A DNA stretch of 64,000 nucleotides from Saccharothrix algeriensis (GTDB lineage Bacteria > Actinomycetota > Actinomycetes > Mycobacteriales > Pseudonocardiaceae), in contig NZ_JAFBCL010000001.1 of assembly GCF_016907655.1 (NCBI RefSeq), forward strand, positions 1,922,001-1,986,000, read 5' to 3'. How positions within the stretch are numbered: position 1 is the first letter of the stretch; each line of letters opens with the position of its first letter. Made by a program: the position numbers and the translations under genes. This document shows positions 32,203-40,808 of the stretch, piece by piece. A model generated the notes under the pieces. That model saw only the letters and a list, made by a program, of their open reading frames with translations. It ran no database searches and was not told the DNA's origin.

Positions 32203-33093
32203 GTGACCGCAGCCGACCAGACCCTGGCAGCCACCTTCACCGAGCACCGGTCGCACCTGATCGGCGTGGCCTACCGGTTGACCGGCAGCGTGGCCGACGC
32301 GGAGGACGCGGTCCAGGAGGCGTGGCTGCGGCTGACCCGGCTGCCGGACCGGGCGCGGGCGGAGATCAGGGAGCTGCGCGGCTGGCTGACCACCGTGGTG
32401 GGGCGGATCTGCCTGGACCGGCTGCGCTCGGCCGCCGCGCGGCGGGAGCGGTACGTGGGCCAGTGGCTGCCCGAGCCGCTGGTGACCTCGTTCGAGGACG
32501 ACCCGCTGGAGGCGGTGGTCCGCGACGACGGGGTGCGGATGGCGGCGGTGGTGCTGCTGGACCGGCTGACCCCGGAGCAGCGGCTGGCGTTCGTGCTGCA
32601 CGACGCGTTCGGGGTGCCGTTCGAGCCGATCGCCGAGGCGCTGGGCTGCACGGTCGCCGCGGCCCGCCAGCACGCCTCGCGGGGCCGCCGCGCGGCCTCG
32701 GCCGCTCCCCCTCCGCCGCGCGTCGCGCTGGACGAGCAGCGCGAGGTGCTGGAGCGGTTCCTGGCGGCGCTGGCGGCGGGCGACGTGGCGGCGGTGGCCG
32801 GCCTGCTGCACCCGGACGTCGTGGTGGTGGGCGACGGCGGCGGCAAGGCCCGCACGGCGATCAACGTGATCACCGGCCCGCAGAAGGTCGCGCGCTTCGC
32901 CCTGGGCCTGCTCAACCGGTACGGGGGGCTGCCCGAGGGGCGGCCGGTGCTGGTCAACGGCGACCTGGGGCTCAAGATCCCCGAGCAGGGCGCGCTGACC
33001 GCGCGGGTGAGCGCGTTCGCGCTGCGGGACGGCCGGATCAGCGCCATCTACGACATCTCGAACCCGGACAAGCTGACCCACGTCGCCTTCTGA
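32203..33093 (+). CDS. SigJ-type ECF sigma factor with SnoaL-like C-terminal domain
   Basis: A 296-aa ECF41/SigJ-class sigma factor. Region 2 reads HLIGVAYRLTGSVADAEDAVQEAWLRL, region 4 LTPEQRLAFVLHDAFGVPFEPIAEALGCTVAAARQHASRGR, and a SnoaL-2 domain (about 175-285) follows with the NPDKL ending typical of the group. The fused domain modulates activity in place of an anti-sigma factor. Targets often include carboxymuconolactone decarboxylases or oxidoreductases; the following dioxygenase is a possible target. Confidence 0.9.
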   Translation: MTAADQTLAATFTEHRSHLIGVAYRLTGSVADAEDAVQEAWLRLTRLPDRARAEIRELRGWLTTVVGRICLDRLRSAAARRERYVGQWLPEPLVTSFEDDPLEAVVRDDGVRMAAVVLLDRLTPEQRLAFVLHDAFGVPFEPIAEALGCTVAAARQHASRGRRAASAAPPPPRVALDEQREVLERFLAALAAGDVAAVAGLLHPDVVVVGDGGGKARTAINVITGPQKVARFALGLLNRYGGLPEGRPVLVNGDLGLKIPEQGALTARVSAFALRDGRISAIYDISNPDKLTHVAF

Positions 33094-33158
33094 CCGCCAC
33101 TGCGGCCACGCGGAGCAACCGGACCTCCACAGGGAGTGAACTGAACGGCAGATCCGTG

Positions 33159-33172
33159 TTGGTCTAGACCAA
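33159..33172. promoter_or_regulatory. DasR-like (dre) operator upstream of the dioxygenase
   Basis: TTGGTCTAGACCAA is a perfect palindrome. Its core TGGTCTAGACCA equals the core of the DasR-responsive element known from the GlcNAc/chitin regulon of streptomycetes. It sits 48 nt upstream of the dioxygenase start, just before a TAGCGT -10-like box (33175-33180), so a GntR/DasR-type repressor could control the gene. Confidence 0.65.
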
Positions 33173-33219
33173 GCTAGCGTTGACGGCGCCGCCTTTCCAC
33201 CCAGGAAGGAACGCCTCAC

Positions 33220-33876
33220 ATGAGCGAAGGAACCACTGAAGACGGCACCTCCCGCCGGTCGTTCATCGCGACCGGCTCGGCGGCCGTGGCGCTGAGCGCC
33301 GTCGGCGTCGGCCTGGTCGGGAACCCCGCGGCGGAGGGCGGGACCCTGCCCCTCACGCCGCAGTGCACCGACGGCGACGACACCCCTCCCGTCATCGAGG
33401 GCCCGTACTTCCGGCGCAACTCCCCCCTGCGGACCAACCTGCGCACGACGGGGGTCTCGGGCGTGCTGCTGAGCCTGACCGGGTTCGTCTACGACACCCG
33501 GTGCCGGCCGCTGGCCAACGTCCTGCTCGACTTCTGGCAGGCCGACCAGCGCGGCCAGTACGACAACAGCACGCCCGCCTACCGGGGCCGCGGCCACCAG
33601 TTCACCGACGCCAAGGGCGCCTTCACGCTGGAGACCATCGTCCCGAAGGACTACCCGGGGCGGACGCCGCACCTCCACGTGAAGGCGCAGGCCCCGCGCG
33701 GGCCCGTGCTGACCACCCAGCTGTACTTCCCGGACGACACCAGGGCGTACGGCATGAACGTGGCGGCGCTCAACCGCCGTGACGCGTACTACATCCGCGA
33801 CACGGTGATCAAGCTCGGGCCGCTCACCGCCAACCGGTACCAGGGCACGTTCGACTTCGTGGTCCGGACCGCCTAG
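33220..33876 (+). CDS. Tat-exported intradiol ring-cleavage dioxygenase-like protein
   Basis: A 218-aa protein with a twin-arginine signal (SRRSFIATGSAAVALSAVG) and an intradiol dioxygenase core: EGPYF (first Tyr ligand), DFWQADQRGQYD with the second Tyr region, and TPHLHVKA with the two His iron ligands. Secreted members of this family cleave catechols, including lignin-like aromatics. AGGAAGGAA lies upstream of ATG. A DasR-type palindrome and a SigJ-like sigma gene precede it. It is followed by a terminator. Confidence 0.85.
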   Translation: MSEGTTEDGTSRRSFIATGSAAVALSAVGVGLVGNPAAEGGTLPLTPQCTDGDDTPPVIEGPYFRRNSPLRTNLRTTGVSGVLLSLTGFVYDTRCRPLANVLLDFWQADQRGQYDNSTPAYRGRGHQFTDAKGAFTLETIVPKDYPGRTPHLHVKAQAPRGPVLTTQLYFPDDTRAYGMNVAALNRRDAYYIRDTVIKLGPLTANRYQGTFDFVVRTA

Positions 33877-34349
33877 CGCCGGGCGGATGGCCGTCCGGGA
33901 GACACGGCCATCCACCCCGGCAGGGCGGTCCGGCGGCAGGGCGGCCCAGGGCAGGGGCACGCGTCACCGACGGTGAAGCCCGGTCGGTGATCCCGAGCGC
34001 CGAGGCGAACCGCCCGCGCCGGTTCCCCGGCGCGACCGGGCGGGTCGGCTCCACCAGCCCGCGGCGGCCCGGCAGGGTGACCGGTTCGGTCACCTGCCCG
34101 TCGGTCATCGCGCCGGTGCGCGCCAGTGCCAATTCCTCCGGATCCGCGCACTCGTCCGGGGATTGGTACACGCGGACCTCGCGCAGCCGGTCGAGGTCGA
34201 GCCCTCTCGTGCCCGACCGGGACCGCGGGGACCCCGGGCACGTCACGCCTCCCCGTCTTCGCCCGCGCACCGGGGACGGCGGCGCCCCGCGGGACGGGAC
34301 ACCGCGCCGGGGTGGCGCGGGGGCGCGGCGGCCCCGCGCCGCGGGCGGG
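33877..34349. other. Intergenic region with possible gene remnant
   Basis: No confident gene. After the terminator at 33885-33913, a minus-strand frame from about 34213 to 33980 reads LDLDRLREVRVYQSPDECAD and onward with protein-like composition but merges into implausible sequence; it could be a decayed small gene. GC is high throughout. The serpin stop codon marks the right edge. Confidence 0.35.
33885..33913 (+). terminator. Hairpin terminator after the dioxygenase
   Basis: GGATGGCCGT (33885-33894) pairs perfectly with ACGGCCATCC (33904-33913) around a 9-nt loop, nine bases after the stop codon. Confidence 0.7.
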
Positions 34350-35396
34350 TCAGGGCGCGGCGACCTGGGCCAGGAAGTAGATCGCGCCGGTGCCGGCGTG
34401 CCGCACCAGCAGCAGGTAGGGGCGGTCCACCCGGACCGTGCGCGGGGGCGGGTGCTCCACCACCGACGTCAGGCGCATCGTCACGGCGGTCGCGGCGGCG
34501 CCCTCGAACCCCTCCTCGTCCAGCCGCAGCACCGCCTCGTGCACCACCTCGTCCACCCGCAGCCGGGGGTCGGGGCTCAGGCCGGTCAGGTCCGCGCCGT
34601 CGGTGAACACCTCCCGCACGCCGACCGCGCGCAGCGCCTCCCCCAGCTCCGCCGGCACGCCGAGGTCCAGCTTCGGCAGGAACAGCTCGACCCGGTCGCG
34701 GTCCAGCGCCGCCAGGGCGTCGGGCACGCCCCCGGTGCCGCCCAGCCCGTCCTCCGGCAGCAGCACGACCGCCTCGACGCCGCCGCGCGCCGGGACGGCC
34801 ACCGCCTCCCAGCCGGCGGCCCGGCCGTAGCGCAGGTCGGCCTCCAGCCGCATCGTCGGCACCTCGCCCGCGCCCCGGAACGGCCGCGGCGCGGTGTCGT
34901 GCTCCGGGAACCGCTCCACCCACGCGCACTTCAGGTACAGGGCGTTGACCAGCGAGGCCACCGTCTCAGTCGTCACCGCGCCGGGCCGCAGCAGCTCGGG
35001 GACCAGGTCGCGGGTCGTGTCGGCGACGTCGGCGTTGATCAGCTTGCGCGCGCCCTCCGGGTCGGCGCGGAACGGCGCGGAGCGCACCGCCGCGCCCGGC
35101 CAGTCGGCCAGGGCGTCGAGGAAGCCCTCCTCGATCGGCAGCGCGTCCCACGCCCACAGCGTGTTGGCCACGGCGGACTCGGCGTCGTCGCCGACGCCGG
35201 AGGCTTGCAGCAGCTCGGCGCTGCCCGGTCCCAGCACCGCGTCCAGCTCGCGCCGGGACCGCCCCCGCGCGCCCCGGGCCAGCATCCCCAGGGCGCTGGC
35301 CACCGAGTACGGCGACCAGCACGCGTTGCGCCCGCGGTCGGGCGCGATGGCGTCGTGCAGGGTCAGGGCGAACGTCAGGTGCGCTCGGTCAGGCAC
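34350..35396 (-). CDS. Serpin-family protease inhibitor
   Basis: A 348-aa bacterial serpin without a signal peptide. The breach/shutter motifs SPYSVASALGMLARGARG, LVNALYLKCAW and FLPKLDL are present. The reactive-loop hinge reads DEEGFEGAAATAV, close to the inhibitory consensus EEGTEAAAAT, although P14 is Phe; the scissile bond would fall near LTSVV. The C-terminal strand RTVRVDRPYLLLVRH is typical. Serpins are rare and sporadic in bacteria. It overlaps the upstream small gene by 22 bp, so it is probably co-transcribed with it. Confidence 0.88.
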   Translation of the reverse strand: MPDRAHLTFALTLHDAIAPDRGRNACWSPYSVASALGMLARGARGRSRRELDAVLGPGSAELLQASGVGDDAESAVANTLWAWDALPIEEGFLDALADWPGAAVRSAPFRADPEGARKLINADVADTTRDLVPELLRPGAVTTETVASLVNALYLKCAWVERFPEHDTAPRPFRGAGEVPTMRLEADLRYGRAAGWEAVAVPARGGVEAVVLLPEDGLGGTGGVPDALAALDRDRVELFLPKLDLGVPAELGEALRAVGVREVFTDGADLTGLSPDPRLRVDEVVHEAVLRLDEEGFEGAAATAVTMRLTSVVEHPPPRTVRVDRPYLLLVRHAGTGAIYFLAQVAAP

Positions 35397-35623
35397 GGGC
35401 TCTCCTCCAGCACTGCCGGTCCGTCCGGGATCGGACGCTCACCGGCGCCGCCGGACGGTCCGAGCGGCTTGGGTCGTCGGGGTTCGCGCACGCCGGCGGA
35501 CCCGTCGTCGGGGTCTTCGGTCCACCCGTCGTCGTAGGGGAACTCCCCGGCGCGCACCGGTTCCCGGCTCGGTCTGCGCCACGGCCACGGACGGCCCGGC
35601 GGTCGTGTCGACTCCTCGGCCAC
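35375..35623 (-). CDS. Small hypothetical protein upstream of the serpin
   Basis: An 82-aa hydrophilic, Pro/Arg/Glu-rich protein of unknown function containing PWPWRRPSREPVRAGEFPYD. It lies between dgt and the serpin on the same strand and overlaps the serpin start. Coding is supported by codon usage and position only. GTG 35623 is used. Confidence 0.5.
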   Translation of the reverse strand: MAEESTRPPGRPWPWRRPSREPVRAGEFPYDDGWTEDPDDGSAGVREPRRPKPLGPSGGAGERPIPDGPAVLEESPCLTERT

Positions 35624-35642
35624 ACCCCGAGTGTGCCACCGC

Positions 35643-36899
35643 TCACAGGGGTGGTGGCGAGCCGTTCACCGGGAACCGCGCGACGGCTTGCGCGTCGGTG
35701 AGCGAGGCGACCTGGTCGACGACCACGCGCAGCCGCGCCGCGTCGTCCCCGGCGGCCTGCCAGGCGGGCCGGAAAGCGGGGTCCAGCGCCGCCGGCGCGC
35801 CCGCGAGCAGCCGGTGCCCCAACCCGGCGATCAGCTCCCGCTGCCGCGCCTGCGCCGCCAGCCGCTGCGGGTCGCTCATGACGTACCGGACGGCGACGGC
35901 CTTGAGCAGCGCCACCTCCGCCGCGACCTGCGGCGGCACGACGAGGTCCGCGCCGTAGCGCGCCAGCGGCCCGTCCCCGTGCGCCTCCCGGGTCGCCCCG
36001 ACCGCCGCCGAGGCGAACCGCCCCACCAGCTCGCTGGTGAGGCCCTTGAGCGCGACCTGCGCGCGCAGCGACCCGTCGTAGTCGGCCAGCTCGGCGATCA
36101 CCGGCAACCGCAGCAGCTCCTCGGCCGTGGCTTCGAGCGCGGACGCCGGCTGGTCGGAGAAGTGCCGGGCCGCCAGCTCGGCGATCGCGGCGCGCTCCTG
36201 CGCGTCGCCCAGCCACGCGAGGCGGATCCGGTGCGCGAGCACCCCGTCCTCGACGTCGTGCACCGAGTAGGCGACGTCGTCGGCCCAGTCCATGACCTGG
36301 GCCTCCAGGCAGCGGCGGCCCTCCGGCGCGCCGGCGCGCAGCCACTCGAAGACCTCCAGGTCGTCCTGGTAGACCCCGAACTTCGCCGTCCCGGGCCGCC
36401 GCGGCCACGGGTACTTCACCGCGGCGTCCAGGCAGGCCCGCGTCAGGTTGAGCCCGCGCTCGGTCTTGGGCTCCAGGCGGGTGAGGATCCGCAGGGTCTG
36501 GGCGTTGCCCTCGAACCCGCCGCACGCGGCGGCGAACTCGTCGAGCGCGCGCTCCCCGTTGTGCCCGAAGGGCGGGTGGCCGATGTCGTGCGCCAGCCCC
36601 GCGGTGTCCACCACGTCGGGGTCGCACCCCAGCTCCTCCCCGATGCCGCGCCCGATCTGGGCGACCTCCAGGGAGTGCGTGAGCCGCGTCCGGGGCACAC
36701 CGGTCACCTCGGCCCCCTCGCCGGGGCCGACGACCTGCGTCTTGCCGGCCAGCCGCCGCAGCGCGGCGGAGTGCAGCACCCTGGCCCGGTCCCGGGCGAA
36801 CGGCGTCCGCCGCTCGGGCCGGGCGCCGGGCAGCACGGCGACCTTGGCCCGCTCCGCCACCAGCCGGGCCGACTCGTGCCCGGTGTAAGCACCGCTCAT
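35643..36899 (-). CDS. dgt: Deoxyguanosinetriphosphate triphosphohydrolase-like protein
   Basis: A 418-aa HD-domain dNTPase. The metal site is visible in [29 protein letters not shown] and [14 protein letters not shown]. The C-terminal dGTPase region is complete. ATG 36899 is chosen because a TAGGCT box lies exactly six bases upstream (leaderless); GTG 36905 is too close to that box. Dgt enzymes hydrolyse dNTPs to nucleosides and triphosphate and tune dNTP pools; proximity to dnaG is common in actinobacteria. Confidence 0.94.
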   Translation of the reverse strand: MSGAYTGHESARLVAERAKVAVLPGARPERRTPFARDRARVLHSAALRRLAGKTQVVGPGEGAEVTGVPRTRLTHSLEVAQIGRGIGEELGCDPDVVDTAGLAHDIGHPPFGHNGERALDEFAAACGGFEGNAQTLRILTRLEPKTERGLNLTRACLDAAVKYPWPRRPGTAKFGVYQDDLEVFEWLRAGAPEGRRCLEAQVMDWADDVAYSVHDVEDGVLAHRIRLAWLGDAQERAAIAELAARHFSDQPASALEATAEELLRLPVIAELADYDGSLRAQVALKGLTSELVGRFASAAVGATREAHGDGPLARYGADLVVPPQVAAEVALLKAVAVRYVMSDPQRLAAQARQRELIAGLGHRLLAGAPAALDPAFRPAWQAAGDDAARLRVVVDQVASLTDAQAVARFPVNGSPPPL

Positions 36900-36933
36900 C
36901 CGCACAGCCTAGGGAACCCGGCGCCGGCGGCGG

Positions 36934-37572
36934 TCAGAGCAGGATGCCGTCGAAGGCGTCCACCGGGGCCTTCATCAGGTGGTAGTAGAGCAGGGCGCCG
37001 GTCTCGCGCCTGATGTAGAACAGCTGCGTCTGCCGGGTCTGCACGTTGGGGCCGCTGCGCGTCGGCGACGTCCACGCCTCCAGGCCCTCGTCCTCCGCCA
37101 TCGTGCGCGCGCGCAGCGAGTGCCAGGGGTCCGACACGATCACCGCCGTCTTCAGCGACTTCGCGCGGGCCTGCGCGGCCAGCGCGCGGATGCTGCCCAG
37201 GGTGTCCGCGCCCTCGCCGATCTCCAGGATGCGGTTGGCCGGGACGCCCTGCGCCTCCAGCCACATCCGGCCCGCCTGGCCCTCGGTGTAGTTGTCGCCG
37301 GGCTGGCGCCCGCCGGTGGTGGCGATGTAGCTCACCACGCCCTGCCGGAACAGCCGGCGCGCGTGCTCCAGGCGCGCTTCGAGCACCTCCGAGGGCACGC
37401 CGTTGTACTGGGCCGCGCCGAGCACCACCGCCATGTCGGCGTGGGTCCGGTCGTCCTCCCGGGCCACCTGCCACACCCGGAACGCCGTGCCGCCCACCAC
37501 CAGGAAACCCAGGACCAGGGCGCCGATCACGGCGCGTTGGACCAGACGGCGGAGGCGGGCCAGGAAGGTCAC
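36934..37572 (-). CDS. YdcF/SanA-family (DUF218) membrane-anchored protein
   Basis: A 212-aa protein with one N-terminal membrane helix (about 13-33) and a DUF218 domain: ADMAVVLGAAQYNGVPSEVLEARLEHA, YIATTGGRQPGDNYTEGQAG and VSDPWHSLRA. SanA/ElyC relatives are linked to envelope barrier function. Start GTG 37572 is fixed by the anchor. It is divergent from the S51 peptidase gene. Confidence 0.86.
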   Translation of the reverse strand: MTFLARLRRLVQRAVIGALVLGFLVVGGTAFRVWQVAREDDRTHADMAVVLGAAQYNGVPSEVLEARLEHARRLFRQGVVSYIATTGGRQPGDNYTEGQAGRMWLEAQGVPANRILEIGEGADTLGSIRALAAQARAKSLKTAVIVSDPWHSLRARTMAEDEGLEAWTSPTRSGPNVQTRQTQLFYIRRETGALLYYHLMKAPVDAFDGILL

Positions 37573-37619
37573 AGCCGGAATGATCCCACACCGGGTCCGG
37601 CAGCTGCGAGGATCGCCGG

Positions 37620-38345
37620 GTGCCCGCAGAGCAGCCCACGATCCTGGCCACGTCCGGCGGTTTCAAGGCCGGTTCCCGCACCAACCTGGAGTTCCACCGG
37701 CTGGTCCACCTCGCGGTGGAGCTGTCCGGCGCCACCAGGCCCCGGCTGTGCCACCTCGGCACCGCCAACGGGGACCAGCGGTGGTTCAACGCCGACCTCG
37801 ACGAGGCCGGCCGGCTGGCGGGCTGGGAGGTCGGCCACCTCAACCTGTTCACGATGCCGCCCACCGACGACCTGGCGGGCTTCCTGCTGGAGCACGACGT
37901 GGTGTGGGTCGGCGGCGGCAGCGTGGCGAACCTGCTGGCCGTGTGGCAGGTGCACGACCTCGGCCCGGCGATGCGCCGCGCGTGGGAGGCGGGCGTGGTG
38001 CTGGGCGGGGTGTCGGCGGGGTCGATCTGCTGGCACGTCGGGGGCGCCACGGACTCGTTCGGGCCCGAGCTGCGCGTCGTCACCAACGGCCTCGGGCTGC
38101 TGCCCTACGGCAACGGCGTGCACTACGACAGCGAGGAGCAGCGGCGGCCGGCGATCCACGCGGCCGTCGCGAGCGGGCAGCTGCCGCTGACCTACTGCAC
38201 CGACGACGGCGCGGGCCTGCTGTACCGGGGCACCGAGCTGGTGGAGGCCGTCTCGGAGCGCCGCAACGGCGGGGCCTACGTCGTGCGACGCGAGGAGTCT
38301 TCAGGAACCGCACAGGAGGAACCGCTGGACATCCGGCGGTTGTGA
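37620..38345 (+). CDS. Peptidase S51 (peptidase E-like)
   Basis: A 241-aa member of the S51 dipeptidase E family. The nucleophile elbow GGVSAGSICWH carries the catalytic Ser, preceded by VWVGGGSVANLL, both family motifs. These cytosolic enzymes hydrolyse Asp-X dipeptides or act on cyanophycin-like substrates. GAGG lies eight bases before GTG. It is followed closely by a lipoprotein gene. Confidence 0.87.
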   Translation: MPAEQPTILATSGGFKAGSRTNLEFHRLVHLAVELSGATRPRLCHLGTANGDQRWFNADLDEAGRLAGWEVGHLNLFTMPPTDDLAGFLLEHDVVWVGGGSVANLLAVWQVHDLGPAMRRAWEAGVVLGGVSAGSICWHVGGATDSFGPELRVVTNGLGLLPYGNGVHYDSEEQRRPAIHAAVASGQLPLTYCTDDGAGLLYRGTELVEAVSERRNGGAYVVRREESSGTAQEEPLDIRRL

Positions 38346-38361
38346 AAACAATTCTGGAAAT

Positions 38362-39243
38362 GTGGGACGACGGACGTGGGTGGCGGGACTGGCGGTGGCC
38401 GTCGCGGTGGTGACCGCGTCGTGCTCCGCCGGGACCACCGCCACCGGTCCGGCCCCCCCGCCGGGCGCCTCCGGGCCGGCCTCCGGACCGCCCGCCACCG
38501 GCGCACCCTGGCCCGCCTCGCCCCGCGCCCCCGAGGCCACCGCCCCGGACCTGTCGGCGGCGGTGGCGAAGGCGGCGGGCCTGGCCGGGGACGCCGACCT
38601 GGCCGTGGCCGTGCTGGACCTGGAGACCGGGGCGCGGGCGGGCCACCGGGCCGACCTGCCGTTCCGCACGGCGTCGCTGAGCAAGCTGGTCGTGGCCGTC
38701 GACATGCTGGCCGACGGCCACGTGGACGACGAGGACCGCGACCGGCTGCGGCGCGCGTTGGGCGCCAGCGACGACGAGGCGATGAACGCCCTGTGGACCG
38801 CGCACGACGGCTACGGCGCGGTGGGCCGCGTCGCGGACCTGGTCGGCCTGACGGCGACGCGCGCGCCCGCGGACGCCTCCCAGTGGGGCGACGTCGAGAT
38901 GTCGGCCGACGACGTGGTGCGCCTCTACCGGCACGTCCTGACCGGGCTCCCGGAAGCCGAGCGGAACTTCGTGGTCGAGTCCCTCTCCGCCGCGCCGGGA
39001 ACCGCCGCCGACGGCTTCGACCAGGCGTTCGGCCTGCTCGCGCCGGGGCTGGACGCGTACGCCAAGCAGGGCTGGATGTGGTACCTGCCCGCCGACCTGC
39101 ACCTGCACAGCGCCGGCGTGGTGGCCGACCGCTACGCCGTCGCGCTGCTGTCGGTGCAGGGCGCGGCGAGCACCGGGCACGCGCGCGACCTGCTGACCGA
39201 CGTCGCGCGCGGCCTGGTGCCCGCGCTGGCGCCGCGGAGCTGA
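38362..39243 (+). CDS. Lipoprotein with beta-lactamase-like serine hydrolase domain
   Basis: A 293-aa protein with a lipoprotein signal (lipobox VTASC at about 17-21), a Pro/Gly-rich linker and a class A beta-lactamase/PBP-like domain. The SxxK motif appears as SLSK (TASLSKLVVAVDML), and SDDEAMN occupies the SDN place. The KTG motif is not obvious, so catalysis is uncertain. It is probably a wall-associated serine hydrolase. The start GTG 38362 has only a weak GGAA upstream. Confidence 0.78.
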   Translation: MGRRTWVAGLAVAVAVVTASCSAGTTATGPAPPPGASGPASGPPATGAPWPASPRAPEATAPDLSAAVAKAAGLAGDADLAVAVLDLETGARAGHRADLPFRTASLSKLVVAVDMLADGHVDDEDRDRLRRALGASDDEAMNALWTAHDGYGAVGRVADLVGLTATRAPADASQWGDVEMSADDVVRLYRHVLTGLPEAERNFVVESLSAAPGTAADGFDQAFGLLAPGLDAYAKQGWMWYLPADLHLHSAGVVADRYAVALLSVQGAASTGHARDLLTDVARGLVPALAPRS

Positions 39244-39293
39244 GCCCCCGGAAGGACCGCGCTGTCCTCCGGGGGCCCGTGCCGTCCGGACCG

Positions 39294-39338
39294 GTCAGCC
39301 GGGACCGGTGAGCCCGGGGCCGGTCAGCCCGGGACCGG
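39294..39338. repeat. 15-nt tandem repeat at the sulP 3' end
   Basis: Three imperfect units of GGTCAGCCCGGGACC lie across the sulP stop codon (39324). In another frame they read GLTGPG repeats; probably slippage. Confidence 0.55.
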
Positions 39339-40799
39339 TCGACCCGAGGTCGGCCTGATCAGGTCCACCGTCCGGCCGGCCGTCCGGTGCGTCTCGGCCC
39401 AGTGCTCGATCGCCTGCCGGCACGCCTCGTCCAGGTGGCGCAGACCGCTGAGGTCCACCCGCACGTGCTTGGTCACCGGCAGGGCCTCCAGGGCCTCCAG
39501 CAGCCGCGGCAGGCGCAGGAACGTGGCGTTGCCGCGCAGGGTCACGTGCTCGTGCTCCTGCCCGTCGGGGGTGACGGTGACCGACAGCCGCGACACGTCC
39601 CACGCCGTCTTCACCACGGCGGCCAGCAGGCCGACCAGCGTGCCGGTGAGCAGGTCGGTGGTCACGATGAGCACGGCCGTGAGCAGGAGCACGAAGCTCT
39701 CCGCCCGGTCGGTGCGCACCAGCGCGATCACCTGGCGCGGTTGCAGCAGCTTCCACCCGGCCTGGATCAGGATCGCCGCCAGCGCCGCCAGCGGCACGAA
39801 CGACAGCACGCCCGGCAGCGCCACGACGAACAGCAGCAGCCAGATGCCGTGCAGCACGCGGGACGCCTTGGTGCGCGCGCCCGCCGCCACGTTCGCCGAG
39901 CTGCGCACGATGACCGCCGTCAGCGGCAGCGCGCCGAGCACGCCGCACAGCGTGTTGCCGACGCCCTGGGCGACCAGCTCCTGGTCGTACCGGGTGCGCG
40001 GACCGCTGTGCATCCGGTCGACGGCGGCGGCGCTGAACAGGCTCTCCGCCGACGCGACCAGCGCGAAGGTCACCACCGCGCCGATCAGGCCGACGTCGGC
40101 CAGGCTCAGGTCGACCACCGACACGACGTCGGCGAGCGGCCCCACCTCGATGCGCCGCAGCGGCAGCAGCAGCCCGACGGCGCTGGCGACCACCACGGCC
40201 ACCAGCACGCCCGGCACGACCCGCAGCCGCGACCGGTTCCACACGGCCGTGATCGCGAGCGTCAGCAGGCCGATGCCGACGCCCGCCGGGCTGGTGACCG
40301 CGTCGGCCACCAGGCCGGGCAGGCCGGCGAACTTCTCGGCGGTGCCGGCGGGCGCCTCCCGGCCGGCGAACGGGTAGAGCTGGCTGATCACCAGCACGAG
40401 GCCGATGCCGGCCAGCATCCCCTGCACGACGGCGGGCGAGATGGCGCGGAACCAGCGGCCGAGGCGGAGCAGCCCCATCAGGACCTGGAGCAGCCCCGAG
40501 CCGAGGACGATGACGCCCAGCGCGGCGAGCCCGTGCGCGGCCACCGTGTCGGCGACCAGGACGGTCAGGCCGGCGGCGGGGCCGCTGACCTGGAGCGAGC
40601 TGCCGGGCAGCAGGCCGACGACGATGCCGCCGACGATGCCGGTGACGATGCCCAGTTCGGCGGGGACGCCGGAGGCCACGGCGACGCCGACGCACAGCGG
40701 CAGCGCCACCAGGAACACCACCAGCGACGCCCCGACGTCGGGCCAGTAGGAGGCCCCGCCGGGTGAGCGGGACACGGGGTCTTTGATCTGCATGGTCAC
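39324..40799 (-). CDS. SulP-family anion (bicarbonate/sulfate) transporter with STAS domain
   Basis: A 491-aa membrane transporter with about 12-14 helices and a C-terminal STAS domain (about 410-480, HVRVDLSGLRHLDEACRQAIEHW). The SLC26/SulP motif GLLPGSSLQVSGPAAGLTVL marks the substrate site. GTG 40799 has AGGAG six bases upstream. It lies ten bases after a beta-carbonic anhydrase gene, which suggests bicarbonate rather than sulfate transport, as in BicA-type modules. Confidence 0.9.
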   Translation of the reverse strand: MTMQIKDPVSRSPGGASYWPDVGASLVVFLVALPLCVGVAVASGVPAELGIVTGIVGGIVVGLLPGSSLQVSGPAAGLTVLVADTVAAHGLAALGVIVLGSGLLQVLMGLLRLGRWFRAISPAVVQGMLAGIGLVLVISQLYPFAGREAPAGTAEKFAGLPGLVADAVTSPAGVGIGLLTLAITAVWNRSRLRVVPGVLVAVVVASAVGLLLPLRRIEVGPLADVVSVVDLSLADVGLIGAVVTFALVASAESLFSAAAVDRMHSGPRTRYDQELVAQGVGNTLCGVLGALPLTAVIVRSSANVAAGARTKASRVLHGIWLLLFVVALPGVLSFVPLAALAAILIQAGWKLLQPRQVIALVRTDRAESFVLLLTAVLIVTTDLLTGTLVGLLAAVVKTAWDVSRLSVTVTPDGQEHEHVTLRGNATFLRLPRLLEALEALPVTKHVRVDLSGLRHLDEACRQAIEHWAETHRTAGRTVDLIRPTSGRPVPG

Positions 40800-40808
40800 G
40801 CCAAGCTC

